14,349 nucleotides of DNA, taken from contig DDRC01000144.1 of assembly GCA_002342985.1 (NCBI GenBank), positions 1 to 14,349 of the forward strand, read 5' to 3'. This stretch comes from Flavobacteriales bacterium UBA2426. Lineage in GTDB: Bacteria > Bacteroidota > Bacteroidia > Flavobacteriales_F > PHOS-HE28. The notes under the pieces were generated by a model. It saw only the letters and a list, made by a program, of their open reading frames with translations, had not been told where the DNA came from and ran no database searches. Shown here in pieces: positions 1 to 7,691 of this stretch (the stretch's first letter is position 1; the number at the start of each line of letters is the position of its first letter). The translations under genes were made by a program, and so were the position numbers.

Positions 1-15
1 CTCCTCCACTCCTGC

Positions 16-858
16 ATGCCCGCCCCCCCCGCCCGCCCTGAGGTCCACGGACACCGTGGCTGCCGGGGCCTGCTGCCCGAGAACACGGTGCCCGGCTTCC
101 TCAAGGCCGCCGAGCTGGGAGTCGACTGGCTGGAACTCGATGTGGTGGTGAGTGCAGACAGCCAGGTGGTGGTCTCGCACGAGCCCTGGATGAGCCACCT
201 GATCTGCACCGGCCCCCGCGGCGAGGCCATCACGGAAGCCGAGGAGCGGCAGCACAACCTCTACCGCATGACGGCGGCGGAGATCCGCACCTACGACTGC
301 GGCGGCCTCGAGCATCCCGGATTCCCGGAGCAGGAGCAGCGGCGCGCCCACAAGCCCACGCTGCGCGAGGTGGTGGAGGCGGTGGAGGAGGCTGCCCTCC
401 TGGGCAGCGGCAGCCCCGGATTCAACATCGAGATCAAGAGCGACCCCGCCCTCTACGGCACCTATCAGCCCCCGCCGCCGGAATTGGCCCGGTTGGTCCT
501 CGCCGCGGTGGATTCCCTCGGCATCACCGACCGCTGCATCATCCAATCGTTCGACCCTTCCGTGCTCCAAGCCGTGCATGCCGCGGAGCCCGACATCACG
601 CTCGCCCTCCTCGTGGAGAATGCGGATGGCCTGGAGGCCAACCTGCAACGGCTGCCCTTCGACCCTGCCATCTACAGCCCGCATTTCAGCCAAGCGGACG
701 AGGCCCTCACCCGTAAGCTGCGGGAGCGTGGCATCCAGCTGGTGGTATGGACCGTGAATGAGCCCGATGACATCCGCCGCATGGCCGCCCTCGGCGTCCA
801 AGGCATCATCAGCGACTATCCGGACCGCGTGCTGGCCATCCTGGAGGAGGGGGATTGA
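16..858 (+). CDS. Glycerophosphodiester phosphodiesterase (GDPD family)
   Basis: Predicted to hydrolyse glycerophosphodiesters, the deacylated phospholipids, to glycerol-3-phosphate and an alcohol. It is 280 aa from the ATG at 16 and spans the single TIM-barrel GDPD domain. The HRG motif is at residues 13-15 (His13 catalytic), followed by PENT at 21-24. Metal ligands Glu40 and Asp42 lie in 'LELDV', the second catalytic His is His55 in 'SHEP', and the barrel strand 'NIEIK' carries Glu139 and Lys141. The C-terminal 'VVWTVNEPDDIRR...ISDYPDR' is typical of the family. I see no signal peptide or lipobox, so it is probably cytoplasmic, but the 15 bases before this ATG are open in frame and the true start could lie upstream of the window. 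It ends 118 nt before the regulator's start and is probably a separate transcription unit. The substrate headgroup cannot be read from sequence. Confidence 0.93.
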   Translation: MPAPPARPEVHGHRGCRGLLPENTVPGFLKAAELGVDWLELDVVVSADSQVVVSHEPWMSHLICTGPRGEAITEAEERQHNLYRMTAAEIRTYDCGGLEHPGFPEQEQRRAHKPTLREVVEAVEEAALLGSGSPGFNIEIKSDPALYGTYQPPPPELARLVLAAVDSLGITDRCIIQSFDPSVLQAVHAAEPDITLALLVENADGLEANLQRLPFDPAIYSPHFSQADEALTRKLRERGIQLVVWTVNEPDDIRRMAALGVQGIISDYPDRVLAILEEGD

Positions 859-869
859 GCGCGCCAGTG

Positions 870-886
870 TGATAGTAATACTATCA
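870..886. promoter_or_regulatory. 17-bp palindrome, candidate TetR-type operator
   Basis: TGATAGTA-A-TACTATCA is a perfect inverted repeat with 8-bp arms around one central base. It sits in an AT-rich patch between the phosphodiesterase stop and the TetR-type regulator, in an otherwise very GC-rich window. The size and symmetry fit an operator for a TetR-family dimer, so autoregulation is the simplest reading. A hairpin terminator for the upstream gene is less likely because the stem is AT-rich and no T-run follows. Binding itself is inferred. Confidence 0.55.
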
Positions 887-904
887 TATCGAACATTTTA
901 ACAA

Positions 905-935
905 CCGCATCTGTTATATCAGCTGTCGGATGCGG
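905..935. promoter_or_regulatory. Second inverted repeat in the regulator promoter (7-bp arms)
   Basis: CCGCATC (905-911) and GATGCGG (929-935) are perfect inverted arms separated by 17 nt that include TTATAT. The repeat ends immediately before the -7-like motif at 936-943, so a protein bound here would cover the core promoter. It could be a second operator or a site for another dimeric regulator. Seven-base arms can arise by chance, so confidence is limited. Confidence 0.35.
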
Positions 936-943
936 AACATTTG
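936..943 (+). promoter_or_regulatory. Candidate -7 element for the export operon
   Basis: AACATTTG matches 7 of 8 positions of the Bacteroidota -7 consensus TAnnTTTG. Transcription would start near 948-950, about 27-30 nt before the ATG at 977 that I chose for the regulator. This would exclude the in-frame TTG at 941 as a start. I find no clear TTTG -33 box about 20 nt upstream. Confidence 0.35.
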
Positions 944-976
944 CACGCAATCCCAGCCATGGATCGACTCCTCCAT

Positions 977-1657
977 ATGGACGTGCAGGTACGGGAGCGC
1001 GTCTTCACCAAGGACCCCTCCTCCACCGAGCTGGGGCACCGCATCATCGGCACCAGCATCCGGCTGATCGATGAGCTGGGCTTCGAGCGCTTCACCATCG
1101 GCAAGCTGGCCCAGGCGCTGGGCACCGCTGAGACGAGCGTCTACCGCTACTTCGCCAACAAGCACCTGCTCCTCGTCTACCTCGTGGACTGGTACTGGGC
1201 GTGGCGCGAGATCAAGCTGGCATTCGACACGGCGAACATCGCCGACCCCCGGGAGCGCCTGGAGCGCGGCATCCGCAGCGTAGCGGGCGCCGTCACCGAG
1301 CGAGGCCGGCACGACTACGTCGACCTGCAGGCCCTCTACCGCATCGCCGTGAACGAGAGCGCCAAGGCCTGGTTCACCAAGGAGGTGAAGCCCGGCGACA
1401 AGGACGGCCACTTCGGCAGCTTCGTCCGGCTGAGCCACCGGCTGCGCGACCTCATCACCTCGGCCAAGCCCGGCCATCCGCAGGCGCATGACCTTGCAGC
1501 GCTCGTGCTGGAGGGCACCGGCAGCCTGCGCTTCTTCCACGAACAGCTGCCCGCGCTGTTCGGTGCACGCCCCGCCCGCAAGGAACCCTCTCCGGACCGG
1601 GTGCCCGAACTCTTCGTGCACCTGGTGTTCGCCTCCATCGATCAGAAACGCCGATGA
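977..1657 (+). CDS. TetR/AcrR-family transcriptional regulator
   Basis: DNA-binding repressor, 226 aa from the ATG at 977. The N-terminal three-helix TetR domain covers about residues 18-66. The helix-turn-helix is seen in 'FTIGKLAQALGTAETSVYRYFANKHLLL' (split: FTIGKLAQALG, then TAETSVYRYFANKH), residues 39-66, with the YRYF motif that closes the recognition helix. The helical C-terminal part (about 75-226) should bind ligand and dimerise but shows no recognisable ligand signature. In-frame alternative starts are TTG 941 and ATG 959. I prefer 977 because the protein then begins M-D-V-Q-V-R-E just before the conserved 'KDP...ELG' lead-in, as I recall for related Bacteroidota regulators, and because a -7-like motif covers 941. 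The stop overlaps the exporter's ATG (ATGA), so it is co-transcribed with the export genes and probably represses its own operon through the palindromes upstream. Confidence 0.9.
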   Translation: MDVQVRERVFTKDPSSTELGHRIIGTSIRLIDELGFERFTIGKLAQALGTAETSVYRYFANKHLLLVYLVDWYWAWREIKLAFDTANIADPRERLERGIRSVAGAVTERGRHDYVDLQALYRIAVNESAKAWFTKEVKPGDKDGHFGSFVRLSHRLRDLITSAKPGHPQAHDLAALVLEGTGSLRFFHEQLPALFGARPARKEPSPDRVPELFVHLVFASIDQKRR

Positions 1658-3324
1658 ACGCCCTCATCACGCCGTGGCAGCGGCTCACCCGCCTCCTGAA
1701 GGTGGACAAGCGCGAGATCACGCACATCTACCTGTATGCGGCGGTGGGGGGCGCCATCGGCCTCAGCCTACCGCTCGGCGTGCAGGCCATCATCAACCTC
1801 ATCAGCGGCGGCCAGGTGGCCACCAGCTGGGGCGTGCTCATCGCCTTCGTGACCATCGGCGTGGGCTTCACCGGCGTGCTGCAGATCATGCAGATGGCGC
1901 TGGCCGAGAACATCCAGCAGCGGCTCTTCGCGCGCAGCGCGCTGGAGTTCGCCTACCGCCTCCCTCGCATCCGGTACGATGCCGCCCAGGGCCGTTACTT
2001 GCCCGAGCTGGTGAACCGCTTCTTCGACACCATGACCGTGCAGAAGAGCCTGGCGAAGCTGCTGCTCGACATCCCGCTGGCGCTGCTGCAGATCATGCTC
2101 TCCCTGGTGCTCCTCGCGCTCTACCACCCCTTCTTCATCGCCTTCGGCCTGCTGCTGCTGGTGCTGCTCGTGCTCATCTTCCGCTTCACCGGCCAGCGCG
2201 GCCTGGCCACCAGCATGGAGGAAAGCGCCTACAAATACAGGACCGCCTACTGGCTGGAGGAGCTCGGCCGCAGCCAGGACACCTTCAAGATGGTGGGCCG
2301 CACGCGCCTCCCCATCGACCGTGCCGACGAGCTGGTGGCCGGCTATGCGCGCGCGCGCAAGGCCCACTTCCGCGTCCTGGTGGGGCAGTATTCCGCGCTG
2401 GTGGTCTTCAAGGTGATCATCACCCTTGCGCTTCTCGCGCTCGGCGGCCTGCTGGTGATGAACGAGCAGATGAACCTAGGCCAGTTCGTGGCAGCCGAGA
2501 TCGTGATCCTGATGCTGCTCAATGCGGTGGAGAAGATCATCATCAGCCTTGACCGCGTGTACGACCTGGTGACTGCGCTGGAGAAGATCGGCGCGGTCAC
2601 CGATGTGGCCCTGGAGCGCTCCGGGGGGCTCACGGTGCTGGACAAGGACCCGGCGGCCGGCCTCGCCGTGGAGACCAGGGAGCTTGGCTTCCGCAGCGGC
2701 TGGAGCGGCCGCAACGTCCTGGAAGGCATCAATCTCAGCCTGGCGCCCGGCGAGAAGGTCTGCCTCAGCGGCGCCAATGGCTCGGGCAAGACCACCTTGC
2801 TCCGCATCCTGGGCGGAGGCCTGGCGCCCTCGGAGGGCAGCGTGATGCTCGATGGACACCCCATCAGCAGCCTCGACCTGGAGGATGTGCGCTCGATCAT
2901 CGGGGACTGCCTGAGCGATGACGATGTGTTCACCGGGACCGTGATGGAGAACATCACCGTGGGCCGTGAATGGATCACCGAACCCGATGTGGTGGAGGCC
3001 TGCCGGGCCACCGGCCTGATGGACCAACTGGCGCTGCTGCCCAACGGCCTCCTCACGCAGCTCGACCCCGAGGGCGCACGGCTGCCCCGCAGCCTGGTGA
3101 AGCGCATCGTGCAGGCCCGCGCGATCGCCGGCCGGCCGCGCATGATCCTGCTGGAGGACAGCCTGCAGGACTGGGAGCCGCGCGAGCGCGAACAGCTCCT
3201 GGGCTGGATCAGCGCGCCCGAGCGCCCATGGACCCTCCTGGCCGTGAGCAACGACCCCTGGCTGCAGGGCCGTTGCCGGCGCGTGCTGCACCTGCGCGAG
3301 GGCCGCATCGAACCGAAGCCCTGA
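1654..3324 (+). CDS. ABC exporter subunit with degenerate nucleotide-binding domain
   Basis: Inner-membrane half-transporter of 556 aa: an ABC type I exporter membrane domain (hydrophobic segments about 24-50, 57-82, 136-177, 247-296) followed by an ATPase domain from about 340. There is no C39 peptidase domain. Walker A is intact (GANGSGKT, 373-380). The other motifs align without gaps but are altered: the Q-loop Gln is Ser421 (IGDCLSDDDVF), the LSGGQ signature is LPRSL (477-481), Walker B/catalytic 'DE' is Glu501-Asp502 (MILLED), the D-loop is QDWE, and the H-loop His is Asn533 (VSND). It could thus bind ATP, but normal hydrolysis is doubtful. The gapless alignment and intact frame argue against a decaying pseudogene. 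HlyD- and TolC-type genes follow directly, so it should form the inner-membrane part of a tripartite exporter. The substrate is unknown; a drug, lipid, small metabolite or peptide are all possible. Confidence 0.9.
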   Translation: MNALITPWQRLTRLLKVDKREITHIYLYAAVGGAIGLSLPLGVQAIINLISGGQVATSWGVLIAFVTIGVGFTGVLQIMQMALAENIQQRLFARSALEFAYRLPRIRYDAAQGRYLPELVNRFFDTMTVQKSLAKLLLDIPLALLQIMLSLVLLALYHPFFIAFGLLLLVLLVLIFRFTGQRGLATSMEESAYKYRTAYWLEELGRSQDTFKMVGRTRLPIDRADELVAGYARARKAHFRVLVGQYSALVVFKVIITLALLALGGLLVMNEQMNLGQFVAAEIVILMLLNAVEKIIISLDRVYDLVTALEKIGAVTDVALERSGGLTVLDKDPAAGLAVETRELGFRSGWSGRNVLEGINLSLAPGEKVCLSGANGSGKTTLLRILGGGLAPSEGSVMLDGHPISSLDLEDVRSIIGDCLSDDDVFTGTVMENITVGREWITEPDVVEACRATGLMDQLALLPNGLLTQLDPEGARLPRSLVKRIVQARAIAGRPRMILLEDSLQDWEPREREQLLGWISAPERPWTLLAVSNDPWLQGRCRRVLHLREGRIEPKP

Positions 3325-3328
3325 CGCC

Positions 3329-4678
3329 ATGCTTGACCTGAGCCCGCACAATCCCGTGCCCACGCTGGACCGCAGCACATTCGGCTGCTTCCGCGTCATC
3401 GGCATCGCCAGCGCCAACCGGCTGTTCTCCCGTTGGCTCGTCGCCGCCTGCGCCGTGGTCCTCATCGGCCTATTCCTGCCTTGGACGCAGAACATCCGCG
3501 CGCGCGGAACCGTCACCAGCCTCAGCCCCGACCAGCGGCCGCAGACCATCCACGCCATCATCCCCGGCCGCGTCGAGGAGTGGTTCGTGCAGGAAGGCCA
3601 GCTGGTGCAGAAAGGCGACACCATCCTCCGCCTCAGCGAGGTGAAGGCCGAATACTTCGACCCACTCCTGCTCGACCGCACGCAGGAGCAGATCACCGCC
3701 AAGGAGCTCACCGCGCGCAGCTACGATGAGAAGGTGCGCTCACTCGATGCGCAGATCGATGCCCTCAACGCCGCCCTGCGCGTGAAGCTCGAGCAGGCCC
3801 GCAACAAGATCCTGCAGGCCCGGCTCAAGGTGCAGAGCGACAGCATCCGCGTAATCGCCGCGGAGACCGAGATCCGCGTGGCGGAGGAGCAGCTCGAGCG
3901 CGGGGAGCAGCAGTTCACGGAGGGGCTGCTGAGCAAGGTGGAGCTCGAGCGCCGCCAGGTGGCTCAGCAGCGCGCCACGGCCACCGTCATCGATGCCCGC
4001 AACAAACTGCTGGATGCGCGCAACGAGCTGCTCAATGCGCAGCTCGACCTCGACGGCATACGCAACGACTACCGCGACAAGCTGAGCAAGGCCGAGAGCG
4101 AGAAGTTCGCCAGCCTCAGCCAGCGCTACACCACCGAAGCCGAAGTGAGCAAGATGCAGGTGGACCTGGCCAACTACACGGTGCGGGCCGGCAACTATTA
4201 CGTTACGGCACCGCAGCGCGGCTACATCACCAAGGCGGTGGTGACCGGCGTGGGCGAGACGGTGAAGGAGGGCGACGAACTGGTGAGCGTGATGCCCGCG
4301 GACTTCGACCTGGCGGTTGAGCTATACGTGCGCCCCATGGACATGCCGTTGATCAACAAGGGGCAGAAGGTGCGCTTCATGTTCGACGGATGGCCGAGCA
4401 TCGTCTTCAGCGGCTGGCCCAATGCGAGCTACGGCACCTTCGGGGGCCGTGTGGCCGCCGTGGACAACTTCATCAGCCCAAACGGCAAGTACCGCCTGCT
4501 GGTGGCGCCCGACCCCGATGATGAGCCCTGGCCCAAGGCCCTGCGCGTGGGCGGCGGAAGCGTGGGCTTCGCGCTCATGAGCAATGTGCCCATCTGGTAT
4601 GAGCTGTGGCGGCAGATCAACGGATTCCCGCCGGACCTCTACGCGGTGCCCGAGCCGGTGAGCATGAAAGGCAAATGA
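3329..4678 (+). CDS. HlyD-family periplasmic adaptor (membrane fusion protein)
   Basis: 449-aa adaptor that should link the inner-membrane ABC subunit to the TolC-type channel across the periplasm. A cytoplasmic N-terminus of about 35 residues precedes one membrane anchor (about 36-51, 'WLVAACAVVLIGLFLPW'). Next comes the first half of a biotinyl-lipoyl domain (about 72-102, 'IIPGRVEEWFVQEGQLVQKGDTIL'). A long, charged alpha-helical hairpin fills about 115-285, with many Glu/Lys/Arg/Gln residues and Leu/Ala heptad-like spacing. The second lipoyl half follows (about 291-322, 'VTAPQRGYITKAVV...VGETVKEGDELVSV'), then a beta-barrel-like C-terminal region. It starts 4 nt after the ABC stop and its stop overlaps the next ATG, so it is translated in the same operon. 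The length and domain order are normal for adaptors of type I secretion or ABC efflux. Confidence 0.93.
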   Translation: MLDLSPHNPVPTLDRSTFGCFRVIGIASANRLFSRWLVAACAVVLIGLFLPWTQNIRARGTVTSLSPDQRPQTIHAIIPGRVEEWFVQEGQLVQKGDTILRLSEVKAEYFDPLLLDRTQEQITAKELTARSYDEKVRSLDAQIDALNAALRVKLEQARNKILQARLKVQSDSIRVIAAETEIRVAEEQLERGEQQFTEGLLSKVELERRQVAQQRATATVIDARNKLLDARNELLNAQLDLDGIRNDYRDKLSKAESEKFASLSQRYTTEAEVSKMQVDLANYTVRAGNYYVTAPQRGYITKAVVTGVGETVKEGDELVSVMPADFDLAVELYVRPMDMPLINKGQKVRFMFDGWPSIVFSGWPNASYGTFGGRVAAVDNFISPNGKYRLLVAPDPDDEPWPKALRVGGGSVGFALMSNVPIWYELWRQINGFPPDLYAVPEPVSMKGK

Positions 4679-6120
4679 CCATGGCAGCGCCCTACACCCT
4701 CGGATTCGCCTTGCGCGCGCTGCTCGCACTCGGCATGGCCGGGGCGATCCGAACCGGCAGTGCGCAGACGCCCGCCACCCTTACCCGCGAGGCCTTCGTG
4801 CGGCTGGTGACCGAGAACCACCCCATGGCCCGGCAAGCCGCCCTGCGCACCGGGATGGGCGATGCGGCCGTGAGGAGCGCCCGGGGAGGATTCGACCCGG
4901 TGGCCACCGCGGCTTACCGCAGCAAGGAGTTCGAGGACAAGGAGTACTACACGCTGCTCGAAGCGGGGCTGAAAGTGCCCACCTGGTACGGCATCGACCT
5001 GCTGGCCGGCTTCGAGGATGGCGACGGCACCTTCCTGAATCCCGAGCAGCGCACCCCCGATGAAGGCCTGGTTAGAGCGGGGGTGAAGGCGTCCATCGGG
5101 CAAGGGCTGTTCATCGACCAGCGGAGGGCCGCGCTTCGCCGCGCGCAGGCCTATCAGCGCGCCACGGAGGGCGAGCGCCGTCAGCTCCTCAACAGCCTGC
5201 TGCTGCAGGCCCTTGGCGACCATACCGATTGGGTTGCCGCGCACCGCGCGCTGGAGGTGAGCGATGCAGCCGTGCGGCTGGCCGAGTTGCGCCTGGATGC
5301 CGTGCGCGGCAGCTGGCGCGGCGGCGACCGGCCGGCCATCGACACGCTGGAGGCCTACCTGCAGCTGCAGGACCGCATGATGCGCCAGCAACAGGCCGCA
5401 CTCGCTGTGCGCAACGCGGCCTTGCGCCTCAGCAACCACCTCTGGGACAGCAGCCAGCGCCCGCTGGAGCTGCAGGAGTCCGTCAGGCCAGAGCCCGCAG
5501 ACCTTCTCTCCCCCATCGAAACCGCCGCTTCCGACACCGCCCTGGAGGTTGCGCTCGAGAACCATCCCCTTCTCATACAGGCGTACGCCCGCCTCGATCA
5601 GCTCGAGATCGACCGCCGGCTGCGCGCGGAATACCTCAAGCCGGACCTTGATGTGAAGTACGAGTGGCTCGGCAACGGCCAAAACCTTCGCAGCGAACCG
5701 GGCTCCAGGCTCATCGGCGACGGGCAGTCCCTGGGCGTCGGATTCAGCATGCCGCTGCTGCTGCGGCGTGAGCGCGGCGAGCTCGCCCTGGCCAAGCTCC
5801 GCCTCACCGACGCCCAGCTGGGCGTGGAGCGCGACCGGCTGCTCATCCGCAACCGTGTACGCGAGCGCCTGAACGACATCAGCATCTTCCGCCAGCAAGT
5901 GGACCTCGGCGCCGCCATGGTCATCAACAACCAGCGCCTGCTCGATGGCGAGAACCAGCGCTTCAGCGTCGGCGAGAGCTCCCTCTTCCTGGTGAACGCG
6001 CGCGAGGTCCCGCTCATCGACGCGCAGCTCCGCCAAGTGGACCTCGAGGCCAGGTTGCGCAAGGCCTGGTTCGCGCTCGACCATGAGGCCGGCACGCTCT
6101 GGAGCGCTTGGGTACGCTGA
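4675..6120 (+). CDS. TolC-family outer-membrane efflux protein
   Basis: Outer-membrane channel subunit of the exporter, 481 aa from the ATG at 4675, which overlaps the adaptor stop as ATGA. An ATG at 4681 is an alternative; the open frame extends further upstream but overlaps the adaptor gene. A signal peptide is visible: hydrophobic core about residues 10-25 (FALRALLALGMAGAI) and likely cleavage near SAQ (29-31). The mature part has two similar halves of long amphipathic helices, each with an 'NHP' turn ('VTENHPMARQAAL' and 'LENHPLLIQAYARL') typical of the OEP repeat. Between the helices are beta-rich segments with aromatic residues, such as 'DVKYEWLGNG' and 'GVGFSMPLLL', that fit membrane strands. 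The length is typical for a TolC protomer, which would work as a trimer. Confidence 0.92.
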   Translation: MTMAAPYTLGFALRALLALGMAGAIRTGSAQTPATLTREAFVRLVTENHPMARQAALRTGMGDAAVRSARGGFDPVATAAYRSKEFEDKEYYTLLEAGLKVPTWYGIDLLAGFEDGDGTFLNPEQRTPDEGLVRAGVKASIGQGLFIDQRRAALRRAQAYQRATEGERRQLLNSLLLQALGDHTDWVAAHRALEVSDAAVRLAELRLDAVRGSWRGGDRPAIDTLEAYLQLQDRMMRQQQAALAVRNAALRLSNHLWDSSQRPLELQESVRPEPADLLSPIETAASDTALEVALENHPLLIQAYARLDQLEIDRRLRAEYLKPDLDVKYEWLGNGQNLRSEPGSRLIGDGQSLGVGFSMPLLLRRERGELALAKLRLTDAQLGVERDRLLIRNRVRERLNDISIFRQQVDLGAAMVINNQRLLDGENQRFSVGESSLFLVNAREVPLIDAQLRQVDLEARLRKAWFALDHEAGTLWSAWVR

Positions 6121-6133
6121 GAAGAGGAACGCC

Positions 6134-6448
6134 ATGATACACGTCACCATCCAGACCCGCACCGTGGAGGCCGCTGAACGGCTAGCGCTCATCCTCATGG
6201 ACCGCCAGCTGCTGCTCTTCCCCACACTGGACACCGACCATGAGGAGCTCCTCGTCGTGGACGGCCAGCTGGTGCGCACCCGGCAACTGCTGCTGCAGGG
6301 CATGACCAAGGCCCTGCTCTACCGGCGGGTGGAGGACGCTTGCGTGCACGCGCTGGGCGATGACCTGGTGCGCATCCACGCCACCCCCATCACGCACATG
6401 GATCCCCTTGCCCAGCGGACGCTCCTGGACCAGGTGGCCAAAGCCTGA
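6134..6448 (+). CDS. Small CutA1-like protein (divergent)
   Basis: 104 aa, starting 13 nt after the TolC-type stop with a purine-rich GAAGAGGAA just before its ATG. The protein has no signal peptide or membrane segment. The pattern resembles the ferredoxin-like CutA1 fold. A first strand (MIHVTIQT) is followed by a helix with 'EAAERLALILMDRQLL' where CutA1 has 'A..lA..Ll.erLAACv'. A strand pair 'ELLVVDGQLVRTRQLLLQGMT' takes the place of 'Y.W.G.....E..L..KT'. A helix, a strand 'LVRIHATPI' and a terminal helix follow. The usual CutA1 'AACVN' and 'HPYE-P' residues are absent, so metal binding should not be assumed. Its place in the export operon suggests a small cytoplasmic trimeric accessory or regulatory subunit, but that is inference. 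An in-frame ATG at 6083 would overlap the TolC gene and is less likely. Confidence 0.6.
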   Translation: MIHVTIQTRTVEAAERLALILMDRQLLLFPTLDTDHEELLVVDGQLVRTRQLLLQGMTKALLYRRVEDACVHALGDDLVRIHATPITHMDPLAQRTLLDQVAKA

Positions 6449-6452
6449 ATCC

Positions 6453-7688
6453 ATGAGACGCCTGCAACCCCTCATCCTGCTGCTGGCCATCGCCTGCGGC
6501 GCTTCGGCGCAGTTCAACAACCGGCTCGATGCCATCCAGCTCATCCAGCAAGGCGACATGCAACTGCGCCTGGGCAGCAGCGAGCAGGCGCTCCTGAGCT
6601 ACACCAGCGCCATCCAGCGCGACATGGGCTTTGCCGATGCCTATATGAAGCGGGCCGCGCTCTACAACCGGCTCGGCCAGTACCAGCTGGCCATGGCCGA
6701 CCTGGACCGGGCGCTGGAGCTGAACCCCTACAGCGAGTACATCTATGACCGACGGGCCAAGGTGAAGCTGCTGATGAACGACGTGAAGGGCGCCGAGGAG
6801 GACTGGAGCCGTGCCGTTGCTCTGCAGCCCTACGACGACCTGCTGCGCGAGGGCCGCGTGGATGCCTGGCTCTCAGCGGGCGAGACGGGTCGCGCCCTGG
6901 AGGAGCTCGACACGCTCCTGCTCGAGAAGCCGCACGATGTGCTCCTGCTCCTGAAGCGGACCTCTGCCCTGCTGCAGGCCGACCGCCCGGAGGATGCCCT
7001 TCGTTCGGCCGAGGAGGCGCGCCGCGTCTCGCCCCGGCTGGCCATCGTGCACGACCTGCGCGGCGTGGCCTACATGCGCATGCAGCGCTGGCTCGATGCC
7101 CTAGCCGCATTGGATAGTGCGATCCTGCTCGATCGCAACTTCGACCTTGCCTGGTACAACCGCGGACTGGTCCAGCTGCGCATGGGGCGCGACGACCTGG
7201 CCCGGGCCGACATGAACCGCGCACTGGAGCTGGCCCAGGACCGGCCGCATTTCTTCTTCCAGCGCGCCCTGATCCGCAAACGGGACGGCGATCTGGCCGG
7301 CGCCCGCGATGATTACGACCGGGCCCTGGAGCTCGCGCCGGATTACCTGGAGGCCCAGTACAACCGCGCCTTCGTGCGCAATCAGCTCGGCGATCGGGCC
7401 GGTGCCATGGCCGACGCCGAGGCCACCCTGCAGCGATCGCCGGGTGATCCCGATGCCTGGGTGCTGAAGGGCAGCCTGCACATGCTCTTCGCCGAGTATC
7501 CAGAGGCCATCGATTGCTTCGACCGGGCGCTGCTCATCCAAGGCGACCATGCGGCGAGCCTTTACAACCGCGGCTTGGCGAAGCACATGACCTACCGGCC
7601 CGAGCAAGGGTGCGACGACCTCCGCCGAAGCGCCGCGCTCGGCAACATGCGTGCCTCGGATGCCATGAGGTACTTCTGCGCCTTCTGA
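6453..7688 (+). CDS. Secreted tetratricopeptide-repeat protein
   Basis: 411 aa from the ATG at 6453, 4 nt after the previous stop. The frame is open further upstream, but that part only shadows the preceding gene. It has a signal peptide (MRRLQPLILLLAIACGASA, cleavage near residue 19-20), so it should be periplasmic. The Cys in 'LAIAC' is a weak lipobox, so a lipoprotein cannot be fully excluded. Nearly the whole mature protein is about ten or eleven 34-residue TPR units, recognisable by repeated 'A..DLDRALELNP', 'YNRGLVQLRMGR' and 'AEATLQRSPGDP' patterns. The C-terminal 'GCDDLRRSAALGNMRASDAMRYFCAF' is a Sel1-like cap common in Bacteroidota TPR proteins. TPR solenoids bind other proteins. As the last gene of the export operon it may scaffold or assist the periplasmic part of the machine, but no partner can be read from sequence. 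Confidence 0.85.
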   Translation: MRRLQPLILLLAIACGASAQFNNRLDAIQLIQQGDMQLRLGSSEQALLSYTSAIQRDMGFADAYMKRAALYNRLGQYQLAMADLDRALELNPYSEYIYDRRAKVKLLMNDVKGAEEDWSRAVALQPYDDLLREGRVDAWLSAGETGRALEELDTLLLEKPHDVLLLLKRTSALLQADRPEDALRSAEEARRVSPRLAIVHDLRGVAYMRMQRWLDALAALDSAILLDRNFDLAWYNRGLVQLRMGRDDLARADMNRALELAQDRPHFFFQRALIRKRDGDLAGARDDYDRALELAPDYLEAQYNRAFVRNQLGDRAGAMADAEATLQRSPGDPDAWVLKGSLHMLFAEYPEAIDCFDRALLIQGDHAASLYNRGLAKHMTYRPEQGCDDLRRSAALGNMRASDAMRYFCAF

Positions 7689-7691
7689 GGC

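Noticed and set aside
2343..2362. GC-alternating run in the ABC gene as a Z-DNA or repeat signal
   Set aside because: It is short and explained by consecutive Arg/Ala codons in a GC-rich gene.
2476..3711. 411-aa open minus frame across the ABC and HlyD genes
   Set aside because: Antisense shadow of two well-supported genes. The translation is a His/Gln/Ala-rich mirror with no recognisable domain.
4639..6309. 556-aa open minus frame opposite the TolC-type gene
   Set aside because: Antisense shadow in GC-rich DNA. The + strand gene has a signal peptide and TolC repeats.
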